This document shows, one piece after another, positions 60,840-64,000 of a stretch of 64,000 nucleotides of DNA. Under the pieces are notes generated by a model. It was given only the letters and a program-made list of their open reading frames with translations, did not search any database and was not told where the DNA came from. Numbering within the stretch: the first letter of the stretch is position 1; each line of letters starts with the position of its first letter. Origin of the DNA: Prevotella melaninogenica. GTDB taxonomy: Bacteria; Bacteroidota; Bacteroidia; Bacteroidales; Bacteroidaceae. The stretch is taken from the NCBI RefSeq assembly GCF_018128065.1, contig NZ_CP072360.1, forward strand, positions 500,501 through 564,500, read 5' to 3'. Position numbers and translations under genes: made by a program.

Positions 60840-61211
60840 GAAATGGTAAATGGGCTATGGGATTGGGGTTATAAGGTCTATTTATACACCTTTGCTTCAT
60901 CTCTAAAAGACTGCCTTTATCATTGTTTTATCTTGATGAAATAGCTTTAAAGCAGGTGTGTTGTAGACCTGAAGGCGTACTAAGAAGATGGAGAAGACAT
61001 TTTTATGTTTTTTATTTATAACCGTTTTGTACTTGTAGTTTCCCTCTTTTACAGACTGCATCCAGAAGATAGTGTGCTAAAAGTAAGTCTTCTATATAAT
61101 ATGATACACAGAGAAAGGCAAGACTTATCTCTCCAAATCCTTGAAGCCCTAAGGTAAGTCCATAACTGGTTGTATGCTTTCTTTTTACAAAAATGGAAAA
61201 AGATAGAAGGA

Positions 61212-61245
61212 AAAGGTGCGCTAAAACACTTTTTAGCGCACCTTT
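61212..61245 (-). terminator. Terminator of the SLC45 transporter gene
   Basis: AAAGGTGCGCTAAAA and TTTTAGCGCACCTTT form a near-perfect stem with a short loop; on the minus strand it runs into TTTTCC. Confidence 0.85.
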
Positions 61246-61275
61246 AAATTCAGAGAGATTATAAAAAAGTTATCG

Positions 61276-62610
61276 TTACCCTTGTTCTGCAGGGCGATGA
61301 ACCTTGATGATTCCAACGGATAAAGCTCCGAGGAAGAGGGAAACGCCTGCTACAATCATCATATTACTTTGTACGGAACCAACCAGGTGAAGTATCACTC
61401 CACCAATAGCAGCAGCGACAATCTGCGGAATACAGATGGTTCCGTTGAAAAGTCCGAGATAAGTTCCCATGTGTCCATAACCCTCAAGTGCATTGGTCAC
61501 TAAGGTGAATGGCATTGCCAATATAGCTGCCCAAGCGCATCCGATGAGGAGGAATGGGATGAACATAACATACTGGTTGTGTACGAAAGCTGCGAGGACA
61601 AAGCCTATTGCACCTAAGATAAGCGAGAATGCGTATGCCAGTTTTGCGTTCTTAAACTGTGGAAGAACCATTGCCCAGAGCACTGAGCCGATAGCTTGTA
61701 CAGCAAAGAGAATACCTACCCAGTTGCCTGCTTCTTGATAACCCTTTGTCATAGTTGCATCATGTGCAAGCATATCTACACCCCAGCAGTTAGCTGCAAC
61801 GGTTCCGTTGGTGTAGGTCCACATATACATAAAGGCGAACCAGCTAAAGAATTGTACCAAACCCACTTTCCAAAATGTAGATGGTGCATTCTTCAAGAGG
61901 GTAAATGGATTTGTCTTTGAGTTTTCCTCTTTGTTCTTTACACTATGGTATTCTGCATACTCCTTTGGTGGCATTTCCTTTACCTTAGCTGTGGTATAGA
62001 TGACACAAAGGATGAGGATGGCTGCACCGATGTAGAAAGAATAGACTACAGAGTCAGGAACGACACCTGAAGGTGCTTGATTGGAAATACCTAAGAAGGT
62101 GAAGAAGAATGGGAATACATAACCTGCGATAGAGCCTGCATTGCAGAGGAAGCTCTGAATAGAGTAGGCGAGTGTCTTCTGCTTTTCGTTGACCATGTCG
62201 CCCACTAACATCTTAAAGGGTTGCATTGCCATATTGATACTTGTGTCAAGGAACATCAAGGAGATGAGTCCAAACACCATAGCCGTTGAGACTGCCATAC
62301 CAAAAGAACCAGCATTTGGCAGTAGACACATTACGAGAACGGCAACGGCAGCACCGACGAAGAGATAAGGGACGCGGCGTCCGAAGCGTGTCCACGTCAT
62401 GTCAGAGAGCGAGCCGACAATCGGCTGTACAACGATACCCATCAGCGGAGGGAGTATCCAGAAGTAACTAAGGTTATGAGGGTCGGCACCTAAGGTCGCA
62501 AAAATGCGAGAAATGTTAGCACTTTGCAGAGCGTATGCAATCTGTACTCCGAAGAATCCGAAGCTGAGGTTCCAAAGTTGCCAGAAGCTTAAGTTAGGTT
62601 TTTGTTTCAT
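61276..62610 (-). CDS. SLC45-type MFS maltose/oligosaccharide transporter
   Basis: The 444-residue inner-membrane protein has twelve predicted helices. The wording (LSFWQLWNLSFGFFGVQIAY, VQPIVGSLSDMTWTRFGRR with an MFS DxxxxRxGRR-like loop) matches the SLC45/GPH-like family that moves sucrose or maltose with protons. Its place between malQ and a LacI regulator points to maltose or maltodextrin import. It lies 168 bp downstream of lacI on the same strand and ends at a strong terminator, so lacI-transporter may be one transcript. Confidence 0.9.
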   Translation of the reverse strand: MKQKPNLSFWQLWNLSFGFFGVQIAYALQSANISRIFATLGADPHNLSYFWILPPLMGIVVQPIVGSLSDMTWTRFGRRVPYLFVGAAVAVLVMCLLPNAGSFGMAVSTAMVFGLISLMFLDTSINMAMQPFKMLVGDMVNEKQKTLAYSIQSFLCNAGSIAGYVFPFFFTFLGISNQAPSGVVPDSVVYSFYIGAAILILCVIYTTAKVKEMPPKEYAEYHSVKNKEENSKTNPFTLLKNAPSTFWKVGLVQFFSWFAFMYMWTYTNGTVAANCWGVDMLAHDATMTKGYQEAGNWVGILFAVQAIGSVLWAMVLPQFKNAKLAYAFSLILGAIGFVLAAFVHNQYVMFIPFLLIGCAWAAILAMPFTLVTNALEGYGHMGTYLGLFNGTICIPQIVAAAIGGVILHLVGSVQSNMMIVAGVSLFLGALSVGIIKVHRPAEQG

Positions 62611-62697
62611 TATTATGTTAGTTTTTGAGCTCCTTAAGTCCCTCTGAAGGGGAAGTACGAAGCTTGTGTTGTTTTTATCTTTTTGAAGAGGGGACTG

Positions 62698-62733
62698 TTG
62701 GACTTATTGGGTTAATCAGGCTCATAAGCCCAA
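62698..62733. repeat. Intergenic inverted repeat, TTGG(G/A)CTTAT class
   Basis: TTGGACTTAT pairs with ATAAGCCCAA. Same class as 4141 and 55634. Confidence 0.65.
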
Positions 62734-62747
62734 TTTTGTCCTCAGCA

Positions 62748-62776
62748 CTCCCCTCCTTTGGAGGGGTTGGGGGAGG
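62748..62776. repeat. CTCCCCTCC...GGGGGAGG inverted element
   Basis: CTCCCCTCCTTTGGAGGGG forms a hairpin and is followed by TTGGGGGAGG. Related to 9397-9432. Confidence 0.7.
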
Positions 62777-62778
62777 TT

Positions 62779-63804
62779 TCACCTTGTAGTCCCCCTAATA
62801 ATCAGTTTTGTTCTCACTACACGTTTCTCTACTCTGTTCTTAGGTAATTTTCCTTCTACCTGATCAATGAGGATGCTTGCAGCTTCTTCGCCCACACGTG
62901 TACCCCGTTGTTCAACTGTTGTTAACATGGGGTCGCAAGCGATGGCACGCTGTCCGTTAGTGAAACCGCAGATAGAGACGTCTTCTGGCACACGAAACCC
63001 TAATCGTTTGCAGGAATAGAGAATACCGATAGCCGTGTCGTCGTTGACGGCAAAGAAGGCATCTGGTGGCTCGAGAAGACGCATCACGTCAGGAGTGATA
63101 GTTTCAGCATCCGTTCTGTTGTCGCAGTTCTTTATCAGTTGCTCGTCAGGGTGTATACCATTCTTCAGTAAGGCATCACGATATCCGTTGTAACGGTTCT
63201 TTCCGATTTCCATTGTTAGCAATGTGCCGTAATAGGCAATACGCTTACACCCTGTATTAATGAGGTGTGTGACGGCAGCAAAGGCCCCTCTATAATCATC
63301 AACAACTACTCGACTGGCATTTACACCCGTACTGATGCGATCGTAGAATACCAAAGGTACACCTTTATCTATGAGTGTTTGGAAATGATTGTATTTAGTA
63401 GTATTCTTGGCTTGAGAGACAATGATGCCACAGACCTTACTCTCTGAGAATGTTTGACAGATTTTTACTTCGTTCTCATAGTTCTCCCGACTCTGTGCAA
63501 CCATAATCCGATAGCCACGTAAGGATGCTTCTTCTTCGATCCCTGAAAGGATGGATGAGAAATAGAAGTGCTCAAATTGCGGAATGATAACACCGATAAT
63601 CTTAATCGGCTGTACCTTACTTTTGCGCAGGCTCTCTGCAATAATATTAGGAAAGAAGTTATGTTCACGTGCGTACCTTTTTATCTCTTCACGTTTTTCG
63701 GCAGAGATACGAGGACTATCTTTGAGTGCACGAGAGACGGTAGCGACGGAAACACCAAGCTCTCGTGCTATATCTTTCATTGTTATGTCGGTTGAGTCAC
63801 TCAT
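62779..63804 (-). CDS. LacI-family transcriptional regulator of the alpha-glucan locus
   Basis: The 341-residue protein has an N-terminal LacI HTH (about 6-55: MKDIARELGVSVATVSRALK) with the hinge helix in NIIAESLRKS, then a periplasmic-binding-protein-type effector domain with SICGFTNGQRAIACDPMLTT. ATG 63804 is the start; a TTG at 63849 overlaps the -7 box and is rejected. Two copies of GCAATCGTTTGC, a LacI-style operator, lie upstream of this gene and of malQ. Their position about 74 bp before the inferred start sites suggests activation more than blocking of RNA polymerase. The effector is probably maltose or a derivative (inference). Confidence 0.92.
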   Translation of the reverse strand: MSDSTDITMKDIARELGVSVATVSRALKDSPRISAEKREEIKRYAREHNFFPNIIAESLRKSKVQPIKIIGVIIPQFEHFYFSSILSGIEEEASLRGYRIMVAQSRENYENEVKICQTFSESKVCGIIVSQAKNTTKYNHFQTLIDKGVPLVFYDRISTGVNASRVVVDDYRGAFAAVTHLINTGCKRIAYYGTLLTMEIGKNRYNGYRDALLKNGIHPDEQLIKNCDNRTDAETITPDVMRLLEPPDAFFAVNDDTAIGILYSCKRLGFRVPEDVSICGFTNGQRAIACDPMLTTVEQRGTRVGEEAASILIDQVEGKLPKNRVEKRVVRTKLIIRGTTR

Positions 63805-63846
63805 GCGATTTAGCCTTGTTTTTAGTCTGCCATTTGTTTTATATCG

Positions 63847-63854
63847 CAAATATA
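63847..63854 (-). promoter_or_regulatory. -7 box TATATTTG for lacI
   Basis: The minus strand reads TATATTTGC; leader about 35 nt to ATG 63804. Confidence 0.7.
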
Positions 63855-63911
63855 CATATTTTTTATAAATTCTTTGACCTATGTCAATTTATTTATTTTA
63901 TATTTGTATGC

Positions 63912-63923
63912 GCAATCGTTTGC
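63912..63923. promoter_or_regulatory. LacI-family operator GCAATCGTTTGC in the divergent region
   Basis: Same 12-mer as at 60660 and the same 16-base context. It lies 57 bp from the lacI -7 box and 55 bp from the divergent plus-strand box at 63979. Confidence 0.78.
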
Positions 63924-63978
63924 ATTGTTTTTGTAGTGGTTTTAAAGCGAAAAAAGCATAAAGTAGCTTAATATCAAC

Positions 63979-63986
63979 TATCTTTG
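63979..63986 (+). promoter_or_regulatory. -7 box TATCTTTG for a gene beyond the right edge
   Basis: TATCTTTGC on the plus strand, directed out of the window. With the shared operator it implies a further gene of the alpha-glucan regulon on the plus strand; its identity cannot be seen. Confidence 0.6.
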
Positions 63987-64000
63987 CAGCAGAAAAGCCT

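Larger units (their letters stand above)
60573..61275. other. 703-bp gap between malQ and the SLC45 transporter
   Basis: It holds the malQ promoter and operator, the 22-bp array at 60764-60839 and the transporter terminator. No reading frame of gene quality and no RNA gene was recognised in the rest. Confidence 0.7.

Noticed and set aside
63805..63849. TTG start of the LacI regulator
   Set aside because: It overlaps the -7 box and adds residues before the HTH that family members lack.

Overview
The window looks like a chromosomal segment of a Prevotella-type Bacteroidales (base composition, protein families and promoter style suggest an oral Prevotella close to P. melaninogenica; the species is my inference). 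The evidence is the many TAnnTTTG -7 boxes with a TTG about 20 bp upstream, a PorU sortase of the type IX secretion system (T9SS), a BspA-like leucine-rich-repeat protein with a T9SS-style C-terminus, a hybrid two-component sensor fused to an AraC domain, SLC45-type sugar transporters and Ser-type sulfatases. No rRNA, tRNA or CRISPR was recognised.

Layout. 1-7.5 kb, minus strand: porU (cut by the window edge), a fumarylacetoacetate-hydrolase-family gene, and the translation operon rplM-rpsI-rpsB-tsf ending in a clear terminator. 7.9-9.0 kb: a secreted lactonase-like protein. 9.6-19.3 kb, plus strand: a fructan/fructose utilisation locus (hybrid sensor, TonB-dependent-receptor-like barrel, GH32 enzyme, MFS sugar transporter, fructokinase) with no SusD. 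19.7-21.9 kb, minus: LRR surface protein and a small Gly-rich peptide gene. 22.3-25.5 kb: two Ser-type sulfatases; their likely activating enzyme (anSME) is at 39.9 kb. 26-33 kb: esterase, NUDIX, topA, aroK, speA. 33.2-37.4 kb: ECF sigma factor with putative anti-sigma partner, a candidate small RNA on the minus strand, two glycosyltransferases, a small secreted protein. 37.6-39.7 kb: a complete DDE insertion sequence of IS1634 type. 41-46 kb, minus: M23/LysM endopeptidase, recG, a frameshifted ispD, a DJ-1/PfpI protein. 46.6-53.5 kb, plus: NAD kinase, ABC exporter, a thioredoxin-TonB_C fusion, a lipoprotein, and an unknown secreted protein with a small outer-membrane barrel. 53.6-63.8 kb, minus: an alpha-glucan locus (GH77 with CBM20, pullulanase, SusA-like GH13, SLC45 transporter, LacI regulator); a plus-strand promoter at the right edge points to a further gene outside the window.

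The most unusual signal is intergenic. At least eight loci carry arrays of short palindromes whose centres are spaced exactly 22 bp apart. The core sequence differs between loci (TCCGAA-n3-TTCGGA; TACAAA-n3-TTTGTA; CACCAATGGTG; TTTTCATGAAAA) but the architecture is the same. The TTTTCATGAAAA class exists as a 26-bp single unit and as two 92-bp four-unit copies (26 + 3x22). The insertion sequence sits inside one CACCA-class array, and removing it with one copy of its 4-bp target duplication restores the 22-bp phase exactly. I know of no described family with this layout.

Two regulatory codes can also be read from the sequence. A 55-56 bp CGTTCA...TGAACG dyad lies exactly 31 bp upstream of the -7 box at two fructan-locus promoters. 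A GCAATCGTTTGC operator lies 55-57 bp upstream of the -7 boxes of malQ, lacI and the off-window gene.
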